A stretch of 39,877 nt of DNA. Source: Ramicandelaber brevisporus. Its lineage: Eukaryota > Kickxellomycota > Ramicandelaberales > Ramicandelaberaceae. Below the pieces are notes generated by a model, which was not told where the DNA came from, searched no databases, and was given only the letters and a program-made list of their open reading frames with translations. Below, one piece after another: positions 9,547-19,736 of this stretch. The first letter of the stretch is position 1, and the number at the start of each line of letters is the position of its first letter. The stretch is taken from the NCBI GenBank assembly GCA_025201865.1, contig MU602868.1, forward strand, positions 1-39,877, in the 5' to 3' direction. Position numbers and translations under genes: made by a program.

Positions 9547-10111
9547 TGCTGTGGCTTCGTTTCGTGGTTGCTGTTTTTTTTTTCTTTCGTGTTGTCGTTT
9601 TACTGTTGTGGTGTTGTCATGATGATCCAAGCAAGGATGCACAAATCGGTCAACAATGAGCTGTAACTCTGATATTGCACACAGCACCCACACTCCTTTT
9701 AAAACGTTGTCATCAATTCATGCATGTATACATGCACGCATGTCATGCACGCACACACTCTTCTCCCCCAGGAGCAAATCAACACGCTATAAAGGCACAC
9801 ACACTTAGCAGATATACAACGATTTTAATAAACTCGACGAGCTTAAAATTGAAAACCAAATGGGCTTTTAACTGGAAAACGAGGCTTGAAATCGGAGTTA
9901 ACTAGTCCAATAGCTGCTGATTTCATCTAGCCAATGTTCTTTCAAAGCGACTCAGGATGATTCCTACGATCGATGCAAGCCACTTTTCCACTCCACCGAG
10001 AACATGCTGCGGAAGCTGCCTATTAAAGTTCAACCGGCACGTTTTCGCTCCTGCTGCTGCCGCTTCTTCCAGCTTTGCACACCATCACAGCCTTCCGCTC
10101 CTTCATACCAC
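9547..10111. other. Divergent promoter region, flavodoxin / crystallin-like genes
   Basis: This 565-bp spacer separates two divergently transcribed genes. It contains CATGCA-type motifs, including a perfect 16-bp palindrome at 9721-9736, and a TATAAAG at 9788-9794 on the plus strand. I see no coding frame with protein-like content. Confidence 0.55.
9721..9736. promoter_or_regulatory. 16-bp perfect palindrome in divergent promoter
   Basis: TGCATGTATACATGCA is its own reverse complement. It is followed directly by further CATGCA/GCATG copies up to about 9750. A palindrome between two divergent starts fits a binding site for a dimeric regulator, though this is inferred from symmetry alone. Confidence 0.4.
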
Positions 10112-11992
10112 ATGAAACTCCTTATCCTTCTTCTATCCACACTGGCAGCAGCTGTGTCTGCGTCGTGGATCACCATCTACGAGAATGCCAACTTCAACGG
10201 CTTGCAGCACACGCTCACCTTTTCTCCACCAGCTCCGGGCTCTTGCATCAGACTGGATGTGCCACAGAGCTTGATTGAACACCTCTCCTCGGCACGCTGG
10301 GCGAGTGACTTTTATGGCAACATAGGATTCGATAACGGACGTTATTGGCACCACAGCTTCTCATTCTCGAGCAAGGACTATCCAGCTGACATGTCGAAGA
10401 ATAATTGGATCGAAATGACCATTTATATCGATGTTTGTCAGACTCTGCAAGCCTCGTCATCGTCGTCGCTATCGTCTTCTGCATCGGCCCTTCCGTCCAC
10501 TTCCTTTGCCACGTCTTCTGCTGCTCCACCATCCCCATCATCCAGCGGTTCTCCAACTTCTTCCGTGGCTCCAACTCCGTCGTCGTTTCCTCGCCCATAT
10601 TCAGTTACACTCTTCGATCAGGCATGGTATCGCGGCAATGGGTACACCTTCACATTCCCCATGCCAGCCAACGACCGCTGTGTTAACATCTATGTCCCCG
10701 TAGAGTGGTCCACCCGAGCCGTCTCAGCTGACTGGGTCAGCAACGGCTTTAACGGTACCATCGTCTTCTATAACAAAGAGCTGAGAGGCCCTTACTTTGA
10801 ATTTGAGGACTGGTGGCGTCCATACGACTTCCAGTATCAGGGTTTCGAAGGCCCACTGGTTAGCATCAGTATCTGCGCCGATGTCCCTCTGGCAAGCTCA
10901 ACTACTCCCAGCCCAACTGGCCCATTTAGCTCGACAAAGAATCCAACTCCAACTCCCTCTACTATGCCTGATGGGCCATTTGTGACAGTCTTCGACCAGG
11001 CTTACTGGGTTGGTGCCAATCAAACCTTCATATTTGAGAAGCCGGATAACAACAAGTGTGTTCGCATCTCTGTATCGAATGACTGGACCACTCGCATCAT
11101 TTCGGCTACTTGGAATTATGACCTCTTTACAGGCATTATCACCTTTGGCAATGCTGATGGCAATCGAATCACCATGAAATTCGATGGCGACATCCGTCCA
11201 ACCAACATCCAATTCTCTACTCCCAAAGAGCTCGTCTATATCGAGATCTGCCGTTACGATCAAATACAGTCAAGTTTTATCAGTGGTTCATTGAGCTCAT
11301 CTAGCCCATCATCGACTACTGCATCCAGCACTTCATCCGTGGCATCCAGCACATCGTACATTTCAAGCAGCACACCGAGCAGTGAGACCAGTTCTTCGTA
11401 CGCTTCAAGCAGCTCGCCATCCGTAGCGTCTAGCACATCGTACACTTCGAGCAGCGCTTCTGCTGTACCAACCACCTCCTCCACCGGTCCATCCACTGCT
11501 GCCATTGTGTACCTCTACGACCAGACCTACTGGCGTGGCAACAGCACCTATGTTTTGTTCGAGTTCCCATCATCGGGCTGCGTAAAGACGAGCGTTCCCC
11601 TTGAGTGGATGGGCAAAACTCTCTCAGCCAAATGGACCAGCAACCACGCCGGCAGTCTCAACTTCCAGTTTGGCCAATTCTTTGGATGGGGCACGTCATT
11701 CAAGGCACAAGAGTATCCGTTCGATTTTACTCTCATCAATCGTGATCGTGCTCCACTCGTTGAGATCAGCGTCTGCGCGCCGCCACCACCGCTACCATCT
11801 CGAACATCAACTATACCAAGACCATCTAACATCCCAACAACGACGGATACCCGTCCACCCACTACGAGACCTCCAACTGTGGCTCCAACAACCGTTATTC
11901 CACCACCCACTACGATCCCATCACCCATTGCAACAGCATCTTGGACTGGAACCCCACCTCCACCGCCTCCACCTCCACCATCGTTTAAATGA
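10112..11992 (+). CDS. Secreted protein with four beta-gamma-crystallin-like repeats
   Basis: This 626-residue protein starts with a clear signal peptide (MKLLILLLSTLAAAVSAS). Four homologous domains of about 93 residues follow at roughly 18-109, 162-256, 289-381 and 463-556. Each begins with a hydrophobic strand and an aromatic-x-G signature (ITIYENANFNG, VTLFDQAWYRG, VTVFDQAYWVG, VYLYDQTYWRG), has an (S/T)xxxSAxW motif mid-domain, and carries two conserved cysteines: one after the second strand (as in CVRISV) and one near the end (as in IEIC). This pattern resembles the Greek-key beta-gamma-crystallin fold, but the usual calcium-binding N/D-N/D-x-x-S/T-S is not evident. Ser/Thr/Pro-rich, mucin-like linkers join the domains and a Pro/Thr-rich tail ends the protein. 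No GPI signal is seen. It probably works outside the cell or in the wall. An in-frame ATG 36 codons upstream (10004) would bury the signal peptide, so I start at 10112. Confidence 0.85.
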   Translation: MKLLILLLSTLAAAVSASWITIYENANFNGLQHTLTFSPPAPGSCIRLDVPQSLIEHLSSARWASDFYGNIGFDNGRYWHHSFSFSSKDYPADMSKNNWIEMTIYIDVCQTLQASSSSSLSSSASALPSTSFATSSAAPPSPSSSGSPTSSVAPTPSSFPRPYSVTLFDQAWYRGNGYTFTFPMPANDRCVNIYVPVEWSTRAVSADWVSNGFNGTIVFYNKELRGPYFEFEDWWRPYDFQYQGFEGPLVSISICADVPLASSTTPSPTGPFSSTKNPTPTPSTMPDGPFVTVFDQAYWVGANQTFIFEKPDNNKCVRISVSNDWTTRIISATWNYDLFTGIITFGNADGNRITMKFDGDIRPTNIQFSTPKELVYIEICRYDQIQSSFISGSLSSSSPSSTTASSTSSVASSTSYISSSTPSSETSSSYASSSSPSVASSTSYTSSSASAVPTTSSTGPSTAAIVYLYDQTYWRGNSTYVLFEFPSSGCVKTSVPLEWMGKTLSAKWTSNHAGSLNFQFGQFFGWGTSFKAQEYPFDFTLINRDRAPLVEISVCAPPPPLPSRTSTIPRPSNIPTTTDTRPPTTRPPTVAPTTVIPPPTTIPSPIATASWTGTPPPPPPPPPSFK

Positions 11993-12231
11993 TCATTAGG
12001 TGATTAGTCTGACCCTTTTAACCATTAATAGCTCTTCATTGTTCATTACCTGAAATGTTCACGCATGTTCATGTTGAATCATGTCGTACATAAATAATCA
12101 CAGTGTAATTTTCACATGTTGGCTGTGCTTTCCCAGTTGTGAATCGCCTGTGCGTGAGTGGAGGAAGGGAACGTGTGTGGCAGATCACTCATCTTCGACT
12201 TCTCAACAAATCTCGTAGTAAAACCACTGCC

Positions 12232-12319
12232 ATGCTATTAACAATTGACGACAGCCAGCGTATTATCGGCAACGTCTCCAGACTGCCTTCGCTCACGTTC
12301 CGCGGACGCTGCTTGGTGG

Positions 12320-12361
<42 letters not shown>

Positions 12362-13344
12362 ACAGCAACAATAGCAGCGACGGCGGCAAACTCGACACCG
12401 ACCTTGGCGGTCACTACATTTACTATGAAGTTCACGGCACTGGCCCTATCAAGCTCTTCTTTGTAAGCGGCATTCTCTGCCCCATTGCGACATATTGGTT
12501 TCAAGTTGAGGCCCTTGCAAGCGATCCCCGGTTCACGGTTGTAGTGCACGAGTCTCGCGGTGTTGGCTGGTCAGATACTCCAACCTCTTCTCGAATGAGC
12601 ATCAAAGAGTTGGCAAAGGATGCCTTCGAGCTGCTCAATCATCTCGGATGGAACCGTGGAGTTCATTTGGCGGGACTGAGCTTGGGCGGAATGGTCACTC
12701 AGGAATTGGCAATGCTGGATCCAACGAGATTTACGTCAGTTTGGCTCATCTCGACCTCGGCTGGCAAATCATTTCCGACATTGGATGCGGTGACGGCTGT
12801 TGTGCGAGCGTTTGCGTTCTTGGGGACTGCCCAGACCTGGCAGAGAATTGTCGAAGTGACATTCTCGAGCGAGTGGCTCGACAGTGTCACAGACGGCCGA
12901 TCAATCACAAACCGTGAATGGACTGCCAACTTCAGTTTATCCTTGTTCCAGGATTCGAGACCACCAACGCTGGGTGGTATCCTGGGTCATGTCTTTTCTG
13001 GAGCCACGTTCAATGTCACTGATGAGCAGCTCAAGAAGCTTAAAGCTGCCTCGCCAGACACCAAGTTTGTGGTAATGCACGGTACAAATGACTTTATGAT
13101 TCGGCACAGCTTTGGAGAGCATTTGGCGGATATGCTGAATGCGGAGCTGGTTTTGTACCCAGGAGCTGGTCATGTCGTAACGATTGAGAACGCAGCGCAG
13201 GTGAATGCCGACATGCTGAGACGGATTCTAGAGTGGGAAAATATGTCTGGTTTGCATCCAAGCGACAGCGGTATTGGTGGCAGTGACGTTGACGGTATTG
13301 AAACAGTTGAGCAAACTCCCGTTCCCACTCCAGCTACTGTTTAA
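12232..13344 (+). CDS. Alpha/beta-hydrolase fold protein
   Basis: This 370-residue hydrolase has a complete apparent catalytic triad: nucleophile S150 in the elbow GLSLGG, D287 in HGTNDFMI and H314 in GAGHVV. The core from about residue 60 (YIYYEVHGTGPIKLFFVSG) has the normal order of the fold, with the DRFTVVVHESRGVGWSD-like strand/turn that precedes the cap. It resembles epoxide hydrolase/lactonase/peroxidase-like esterases (the MhpC class). The substrate cannot be told. The N-terminus holds a run of Ser-Asn repeats (about residues 31-48) encoded by an AACAGC microsatellite. The ATG at 12232 is the first in frame. The C-terminal 30 residues are disordered. The protein has no signal peptide and is probably cytosolic. 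AATAAA follows at 13407. Confidence 0.92.
12321..12376. repeat. AACAGC/AAC microsatellite inside the hydrolase gene
   Basis: Tandem hexamer and trinucleotide units encode an Asn/Ser run in the hydrolase N-terminal region, before the fold begins. Confidence 0.9.
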
Positions 13345-13406
13345 TAACAATAATAAACATGAATGCTCTTTCTTTGTGCTGATTTTGTAAGTAATTTTAA
13401 TTGTGT

Positions 13407-13412
13407 AATAAA
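13407..13412 (+). terminator. Polyadenylation signal of the hydrolase gene
   Basis: AATAAA lies 63 bases after the stop. A second AATAAA at 13352, only 8 bases after the stop, is probably too close to be used. Confidence 0.5.
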
Positions 13413-13647
13413 CTTCTTGGGTCCAGAAACAGCTCGCTGGAATGACCTTTTAGTGGCAGCCGTTGCTCATTTCGAAAGATCAGATTGTGATTTCCAGACA
13501 ACCTAAGTGCTGGTGTCCGATGTACCTTTTATGCAAGTGTTTAAAAGCAGTTTAATCTAATCTAATGTTCGTGAAGACAGGCGAGTCTGTATCCGTGAAA
13601 CAGTCCAAATTGTGAGTCTCCTCCAGCGGCTCTAACTCTGACCATAT

Positions 13648-14976
13648 TCATTTATTGGCGATTTCTAACTTCTCCAGCATTTCGATTAGATGCTCCTTCT
13701 TGCCCTTTACTTCTTTTGACTTTGCATACTCCAGAATGTCAGAAGTACTAAATGACTCTGTTTCCAGCTCGTATAAACGCTTCAGCAAGTGTCTATTTTT
13801 GTCTCGAACAAGCATCTTCCACCATGTTCCATCGTCATCAAGCAAAATGGACAGTCTCATATACTTGTAAGTTTCAACAAATCTGGACAGCACCCGTCGT
13901 GAGTCCTTAGAGTGTAGTAAGTCCATCCAGTTCACACTCTTAATCAGCACCAACTCTTGTGTCTTATCTTTATAGCCACGGCCAGATATGAGATAAAATA
14001 AATTGGTGTACCCCAACTCCATAAACAGTTTAAACAACCATTCAAAAGCCATCCAATCTTTTGATTTGCAGTATTGTGGATACATTGTATAATCTTTCAA
14101 AACATCATTCATAAAGTTGCCATATTCCTTGGATTTGGAAAGAGTGTCAATGGCGTTTAGTGCATATGATAGAAATCTGCGAAGCATAAACCTCTCTTCA
14201 CTGCTTTTTGGATAAGTTAGATGATAAACAAAGGCGTTAATCAAACCTGATAAGCGATATGCATCTAGTCCCGTAAACATTGTAGTTTCTGGCTCCACAA
14301 TTCTTGCAGCTATTACAGACAACCTCATTGAATCAAGAACCATCGATACATATCTTCTCATTTTGATTGCTTCTTCGTCTTGAGGCACTTGACGATGTAA
14401 CCAAGCATTGTTTGATGCCATTATTTCTAGTACAAATACTGATAACCATGATCCACCGTTGCCAACATACAGTCTATTACAGCACCACTCTCTCGAATAG
14501 GAACAACAGATGTCAATAAGCACCTTGAGTCCATTTTCTCTATCCCTATTCATTTCAGCAAATTCGAAGCATCGATCAACAAAGCGGCCAAGGTTTGTCC
14601 CACCCAGTTCGTAGTCCTGAAACAAGCATGTTGTGGCACCTTGATCAAGAAGGGACCTTACAGCAGCAGGATCAAAGTCTCGTTGCCCATAATCAAGTTG
14701 GCTTCCAAGTAAATAATATAGCTGCTGATCAAGACCTTTCCTTTGGCTCAAAGACAAAGCCTGTCTTGTATTGTAGCGGCTGATATATCGCTCATTGAAA
14801 GCCTTCTCTGATCTTCTCTGATGTCTACTTCTGATGACATTTACCATCTTGTTCCAACTCTTGCACACCAAGGAGCAAACACACGGAGTGTAAGGATCAA
14901 AGCATGTTTCGATTATATACTCCACCACATCGTAGCACAAGTAGTGAGGCTGAAGATCCAAGATAGGTTCTGACAT
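13648..14976 (-). CDS. F-box-like protein of unknown substrate
   Basis: This uninterrupted 442-residue frame has an ATG at 14976 and a TGA at 13648-13650. The N-terminus (about 10-50) has an F-box-like pattern: YDVVEYIIETCF, then VCSLVCKSWNKMV, the usual hydrophobic/VC-x-LVCKxW signature that contacts Skp1 in SCF ubiquitin ligases. Residues about 85-120 (LLGSQLDYG, AVRSLLDQGATTCLF) look like a weak ankyrin-type helix pair. The rest is alpha-helical and Leu-rich without a repeat I can name. If it is an F-box protein, the C-terminal helices would recognise the target. Codon choice is noticeably richer in A/T than in the flanking hydrolase. It is convergent with the hydrolase, and AATAAA overlaps its last codons. 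Confidence 0.75.
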   Translation of the reverse strand: MSEPILDLQPHYLCYDVVEYIIETCFDPYTPCVCSLVCKSWNKMVNVIRSRHQRRSEKAFNERYISRYNTRQALSLSQRKGLDQQLYYLLGSQLDYGQRDFDPAAVRSLLDQGATTCLFQDYELGGTNLGRFVDRCFEFAEMNRDRENGLKVLIDICCSYSREWCCNRLYVGNGGSWLSVFVLEIMASNNAWLHRQVPQDEEAIKMRRYVSMVLDSMRLSVIAARIVEPETTMFTGLDAYRLSGLINAFVYHLTYPKSSEERFMLRRFLSYALNAIDTLSKSKEYGNFMNDVLKDYTMYPQYCKSKDWMAFEWLFKLFMELGYTNLFYLISGRGYKDKTQELVLIKSVNWMDLLHSKDSRRVLSRFVETYKYMRLSILLDDDGTWWKMLVRDKNRHLLKRLYELETESFSTSDILEYAKSKEVKGKKEHLIEMLEKLEIANK

Positions 14977-15560
14977 TTGTATCCCGATTAACTCCTTTTA
15001 ATTGAGATGCAATGAACAACAAGCCAACGAGTGATAACAACAACGATACGATAGTAGCAAAGACAAATTAGTGGCAGTGTGAACAAACGAGATTAGGGGA
15101 AGAAGAGCAGACAAGTGCGATGGAGATCTACCAAGTGAACGTGATCACTGTCAGTTGGTTGGCAGTGAGTGGTGCTATGAAACAGTTGAAGGTGAAGGCA
15201 GTTACGGACAGGATGAACAAAGTGCTGTTAGAAAGACGCTGTGAGTGCAAAGTTGGAGGCTCATCTGTGTGCCTGAGGACAAACTCAAAAGACAGGGAGT
15301 GCGCAGTTCAGGACAATGGCTGCGGAGGCAGTTCCTCGTCTTCTTCTTGTGAGACTGCATCCGCAGTGTAAAGTCCCCAGAGCAGCTTTGGACATCTATC
15401 TTGTCTCCGCAGCGCTGCCATTTTACCGTTACCAACCTAATTATATCTTGGTTTGATTACACATATCTTTATTTGTATAACTCTCTGTTCATCAATCTCA
15501 CTAGCTAATCGGTTGCTGTTTATAGGGTATCATTTACTTTGATACAGGTGGATTTTACTC
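14977..15560. other. Spacer between F-box-like gene start and PAQR gene 3' end
   Basis: It contains the promoter of the F-box-like gene and the 3' flank of the PAQR gene. An ATG-started plus-strand frame of 83 codons (15120-15371) has no recognisable domain and a Ser-rich end. I do not count it as a gene. TTTATT at 15468-15473 is AATAAA on the minus strand. Confidence 0.5.
15468..15473 (-). terminator. Polyadenylation signal of the PAQR gene
   Basis: AATAAA on the minus strand, 87 bases beyond the stop codon of the PAQR gene. Confidence 0.5.
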
Positions 15561-18347
15561 TTAATATTTGTATTTAAGGTCATTAAACCGCAGTGTCGCA
15601 TAGTAGTGGAAGAATATCCCACCAACTACCGCCAAATGCCACCATTGGTGCGAATGTCCCCACACATCAAACCTGCCAGGCCACTGCTTCTCCGGGAACT
15701 GAAACGCATAGATCAGCACTCCAATTAGATACGATCCCAGCGATGCCAAGACAGGCCATACAAAGTTGATGGTATTGACAAGCCCACGAATCACAATCAG
15801 GTGGATGCCAGGCACAAAGCCAGCGACGGCCATCAGCACAAAAATGATGATACGATAGTGGCGGTTCTCGTAGCGATCAAACCATCTAAACCAAGGGAGA
15901 ATGACACCGGCCAATGTGACAACGGCAATGATGCTGAGGTAGATGATTTGGAGTAGGCTCTGCTTGTAGAAGCCATAGTAGACAACTGTGCTGACAGAGG
16001 CATTAATGAGGATTGAGATGCCCATGTAATCGATGGTGATGCACGATCGAAGGACAGACTTACGACTGTGGCAGAGGAATGTATGATAGATGGATGAACA
16101 CAGCAGACAGGCAGATGCAGCAGCCAGGAACAGTAGGAAGAATGACGAGTCGTAAATTACACCGCGATCATCACTCGCTACTCTCATGTGTCGAGCTGTT
16201 TTGTCAAAGAGCTTGCAAACCTCCATAATCATCAACCCAATGCACACAAAGAATGGCAGCAGATGAGTCCAGATGTTCAGCGTTTCGTTGTGCAGCCTAA
16301 AGATGGAGCAGAAGCATTGGCTAATGGCTGTGTAGTAGCGATATCCAGTGACAATGTTGACATTCTCCTTCCATGCTGCAGGCATTTCGTCAAATGTGAG
16401 CAGTCTGCGTGCACCGTAGTACTTGGCGCGTGCTCTGATAACGGACTGTGATGGAGCTGGCAGCTGAGTATTGGGAGATGGAGAGGCGCCAATTGAGGCT
16501 GCCATGGCACCATCTTTATCCAAGCCTTTAACTGCCGAGATGTGATCTTCTACAAGTATCGAGTCCTCACTGACTCGCTGAGGCTGTGGCTGTGGCTGAG
16601 GTTGCTGCTGCTTTTGAGACTGCGCTGTAGATTCTTGGTCGCTATTAGCGGAATCGTAAAGAGATGCCATGACGAAACTGCGATCCATTTCTGCGGAATG
16701 AGATCTGATGTATCCAGAATTCTTGTAGCCAAACACTGAGCTCTCAACAGCCAGTTCATCAACAGACTCTCGGACTACTGTGCCATCAGTATCAACGGCT
16801 GAATCGACACCAGTCTGATCGCCTCCATTGTAGCCTTGCGCCTGCAACCTGAGCAGCTCGGCGACGGCTGCCGCAGTTGGATTTGCCCCAGTTGCAGCAG
16901 CAGAAGCAGCAGTAGCAGCAGATCCAGGCATGAATATGACTGATGACGAGCCACCAAACAAAGTGTCGCCGCCATCAGTGTACATGGACAGTGCTGTTCT
17001 CGATGACATCATTGACCGTCTACTCGAAAACTCACCAGAGAGTGTCATTCGTGGAAATCTACTGCCATTGATGCCACTGAAGCTGCTGCTGAATGAGTTG
17101 TTTGTGGCAAATGCACCGCCGCGAGCCGCTGGGACTGCTGCTGGCCGCTGTTGTTGCTGCTGCTGCTGGAGGTAGCCAAATCCAGCAAAGTTTGCCAGGT
17201 TGGGAACGCGTGGTATTCTGGGGACTCTAGGCATGACAACGCGGGGCAGATTTGGAACACGAGGCAAGTTGGGCATGTTGGGAAGCGCCGGCAGAGCTGG
17301 GAGTGTTGGTAACGAGGGAAGGTTTGGCAGACGAGCGCGAATGCCAGAGACTGACGCAGTGGCACGAGCCGCAGCTGCAGAGAACGACTGTGGAAGAAGC
17401 TGCGTTAGCCTCTTTGAATACGTCGCAGATGATGGTGAGGATGGTTCGCTGGTATGCGCATCGTCGCTGGAGGATGTTGGCTCTGCCGATGGCAGCGTAG
17501 ATGGTTGTGCCTCAGATGGTGCGTCTTCGGCTCCTCTGCTGTTCGATGTAGATGGAGTTGGTGGCTCTGCTGCAGCTTCGACAACTTGGATTTGGTCCAC
17601 ATCGCTAGCAGTAGGCACGGGTGTGATCTGGACTGACGTGGAGCTTTTCTCAGCGGCATCATTGATTGATATTCTATCGTCCAGCTGCGGTGGACTAGCG
17701 GTATCCAGGGTTGATGATGGCACGTCTGATACAACAACTGCTGACAGTGCATTCGATGATGTTTGCTGAGCTATTGTCGCCGCAGCTTGTACAAACCCAA
17801 GAGCCTGATCAAACCGCACAACTGCCGCATCAATTGCATGCTGAATGGCTGGTGTTCTCCTCAGTACAGTTCGAAACCGGGATTCAACCCTTCTCGCAAC
17901 ATCGTAGCATGCCATTTGCAACTGCTTTTGCTGATGCTCAGAACAATCGCTCGCAAACAGACTATCGACAGCGTGCTCTGACCACTTGTTCACTGCAGCC
18001 ACAATTCGTCGCTCGACATCGCTTGGCAAAGTTCGTGAGTTGTTGTTGTTGCTGCCAAGAATCGTGCCAAGGTATGCAACCAAGTCGTCTGTACTGATGT
18101 GTGTCTCTAGATTGTCCAGTTCTGTTGCGTTGACCTGGTCGGCATCATCATCTTCTTCTTCTTCGTCGTCGTCCTCGCTATCTTCGTCGTTATAATTTGC
18201 TGAATTTGTCACGATGGCATCAGATGGTTGGTGCCTCCAATCAGCATTTGCGGTCGCTGTTGTTGGTGGTGATGTTGCGTGAATGGAAAATGAACCGCCG
18301 TTTTGTTGTTGAGACTTATCCACCGGAACTGCACTTGTGCCTGGCAT
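15561..18347 (-). CDS. PAQR/adiponectin-receptor-like membrane protein (Izh type)
   Basis: This protein has 928 residues, of which about the last 280 form the seven-helix PAQR (hemolysin III-like) domain. Family zinc ligands are visible: the ExxN motif in HNETLNIWTHL (about 688), the S-x3-H motif in SSIYHTF (about 754) and the HxxxH motif HQWWH (about 902). Fungal Izh proteins influence zinc and sterol homeostasis, and animal relatives act as ceramidases, so a membrane lipid hydrolase or sensor role is likely. The long N-terminal part is disordered. It has an acidic run, Ser/Thr-rich stretches and an unusual Leu-Pro-rich repeat (about 339-378, LPxLPxLP). The chosen ATG (18345-18347, MPGTSAVPV) is the first in frame. 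The 113 open codons upstream are pyrimidine-rich leader without ATG. A long N-terminus is also known from yeast Izh3, which may be the closest subtype. Confidence 0.92.
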   Translation of the reverse strand: MPGTSAVPVDKSQQQNGGSFSIHATSPPTTATANADWRHQPSDAIVTNSANYNDEDSEDDDEEEEDDDADQVNATELDNLETHISTDDLVAYLGTILGSNNNNSRTLPSDVERRIVAAVNKWSEHAVDSLFASDCSEHQQKQLQMACYDVARRVESRFRTVLRRTPAIQHAIDAAVVRFDQALGFVQAAATIAQQTSSNALSAVVVSDVPSSTLDTASPPQLDDRISINDAAEKSSTSVQITPVPTASDVDQIQVVEAAAEPPTPSTSNSRGAEDAPSEAQPSTLPSAEPTSSSDDAHTSEPSSPSSATYSKRLTQLLPQSFSAAAARATASVSGIRARLPNLPSLPTLPALPALPNMPNLPRVPNLPRVVMPRVPRIPRVPNLANFAGFGYLQQQQQQQRPAAVPAARGGAFATNNSFSSSFSGINGSRFPRMTLSGEFSSRRSMMSSRTALSMYTDGGDTLFGGSSSVIFMPGSAATAASAAATGANPTAAAVAELLRLQAQGYNGGDQTGVDSAVDTDGTVVRESVDELAVESSVFGYKNSGYIRSHSAEMDRSFVMASLYDSANSDQESTAQSQKQQQPQPQPQPQRVSEDSILVEDHISAVKGLDKDGAMAASIGASPSPNTQLPAPSQSVIRARAKYYGARRLLTFDEMPAAWKENVNIVTGYRYYTAISQCFCSIFRLHNETLNIWTHLLPFFVCIGLMIMEVCKLFDKTARHMRVASDDRGVIYDSSFFLLFLAAASACLLCSSIYHTFLCHSRKSVLRSCITIDYMGISILINASVSTVVYYGFYKQSLLQIIYLSIIAVVTLAGVILPWFRWFDRYENRHYRIIIFVLMAVAGFVPGIHLIVIRGLVNTINFVWPVLASLGSYLIGVLIYAFQFPEKQWPGRFDVWGHSHQWWHLAVVGGIFFHYYATLRFNDLKYKY

Positions 18348-19736
18348 AGCTGGGGGCTCAGAGAGATGCTGAAGATGACTTCGAGATCCAACTGAAGACT
18401 GAAGACTGACTAGAGGAAGAGGTGTATGGAGGAAAGGACGAAAGAGGACGCTGATATCAGCCAGACGTGATTGAAACCAAAAGGAAAAAAGACAAGGCAA
18501 GACTCGAAACAAAAGGAACAGCAAGGGTGCTTTTTGGCGGGAGGAAAGTGCCAATAGACAAAGAGACAGCAAAGAGACAGCAAAGACAAAGTTGAGCGGA
18601 AAAGAGAAGGGCGAAGGGCGAAAGGCGAAGGAGGACGACGACGACAGGTATACAAACAGTAAAGGCAAAGGAGAAAAGAGAGGCAACGAGGCTCAAAAGA
18701 GAAGGAGAGGTGCTGTGAAAATCTGAGAGCCAGAAGAGCAGGATAGGCCGGTCACACAATCTCTGTCGAATAAGATTCACAGAGAAGTCGCGGATGAATC
18801 AAAAACAAAAAAAACCAAAAGAGAAAAAGTGGCCTGATATTGAAATTAATGTGTAACAGCAACAGCAACTGGTGAAAAAGGTTGTATCGTCAAGCAAGTT
18901 GCTTGCACGGGTAGCTGCCAATGACACGGGAGGAGTCTGTATCGCCAATATGCTTACTGAGCGCAAACGTTTAGAATGTGTATCTGTGCAATATGGTGAA
19001 ATTAGAAGGAGAGATGGAGGAAGAGGAGCAGAGGAGTAGCAGTGGGTGGTGGGTGGGAGTTAAATTGAGTTGAGTGGCCGCGGAGGTGTCGTGCAAGTCA
19101 GTGCTAGTTGACTCGCCCAACAATTCGTGATAGATTGTAAGTTAATGTTTGTGATTGAAAAACGAACTAGAGAGAAAAAAGGACTGAGAGAGAAGGAGAA
19201 GAGGGTGTCTTTGTGTGTATATGAAAGCTGCAAGTGTGGGACAATGTATAACCTGATCAGAGTACTCTCAGAATGTGCACCTTTTTGACGCATTCCGCCA
19301 CGAGGCAAGGCTGCAATTGATGTGCACGGGGATCTACCAGACGTACAACAGCTCGGCAAAAGGCGGGAGAGAGAGAAAGAGAGACGAATAAGAGAATGCG
19401 TAACAGATGTTGTTTTATAAAAAAAAAAAGTTATCCGAATGATCGTCAATGCAACGAAAAGCTATGATGTCGGAATCGCATGAGATGGTTGACACTAATC
19501 ACCATCAAGGAGTTCAAAGGAGAATGGGGTACTATCACGCCAAGGAGATGAAGAAGGGGGATTGCTGTTTCTCCGAATCTAGGGGGAGAAGGTTGAAGAA
19601 CACTTTGTAGTACCCTGGGAAGACTAACCATTATACTAAAAAAAAAAATTGAATAAATGTAATAGCTGTGATGCAGAAGGTATGTATATATAATAGTTGA
19701 GTACAGAAGGAGTAGTATGTTGATCAATGCTAATGG
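18348..19736. other. PAQR leader/promoter and 3' flank of the F-box/LRR gene
   Basis: No gene is supported. Bases 18348-18800 are pyrimidine-rich on the minus strand (PAQR leader). The rest has A-rich and GA-rich runs. The last 250 bases are the likely 3' untranslated region of the F-box/LRR-like gene. Frames seen here on the minus strand are Ser/Leu/Phe-rich products of the composition bias. Confidence 0.55.

Noticed and set aside
15120-15371. ATG-started 83-codon plus-strand frame with several cysteines
   Set aside because: No domain, no signal peptide, Ser-rich end, and it lies in the promoter/3' flank spacer; probably chance.
17200-17769. 189-codon plus-strand frame antisense to the PAQR gene
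   Set aside because: It is the mirror of the Leu/Pro-rich and Ser/Thr-rich disordered N-terminus; no domain and no start/stop signals of its own.
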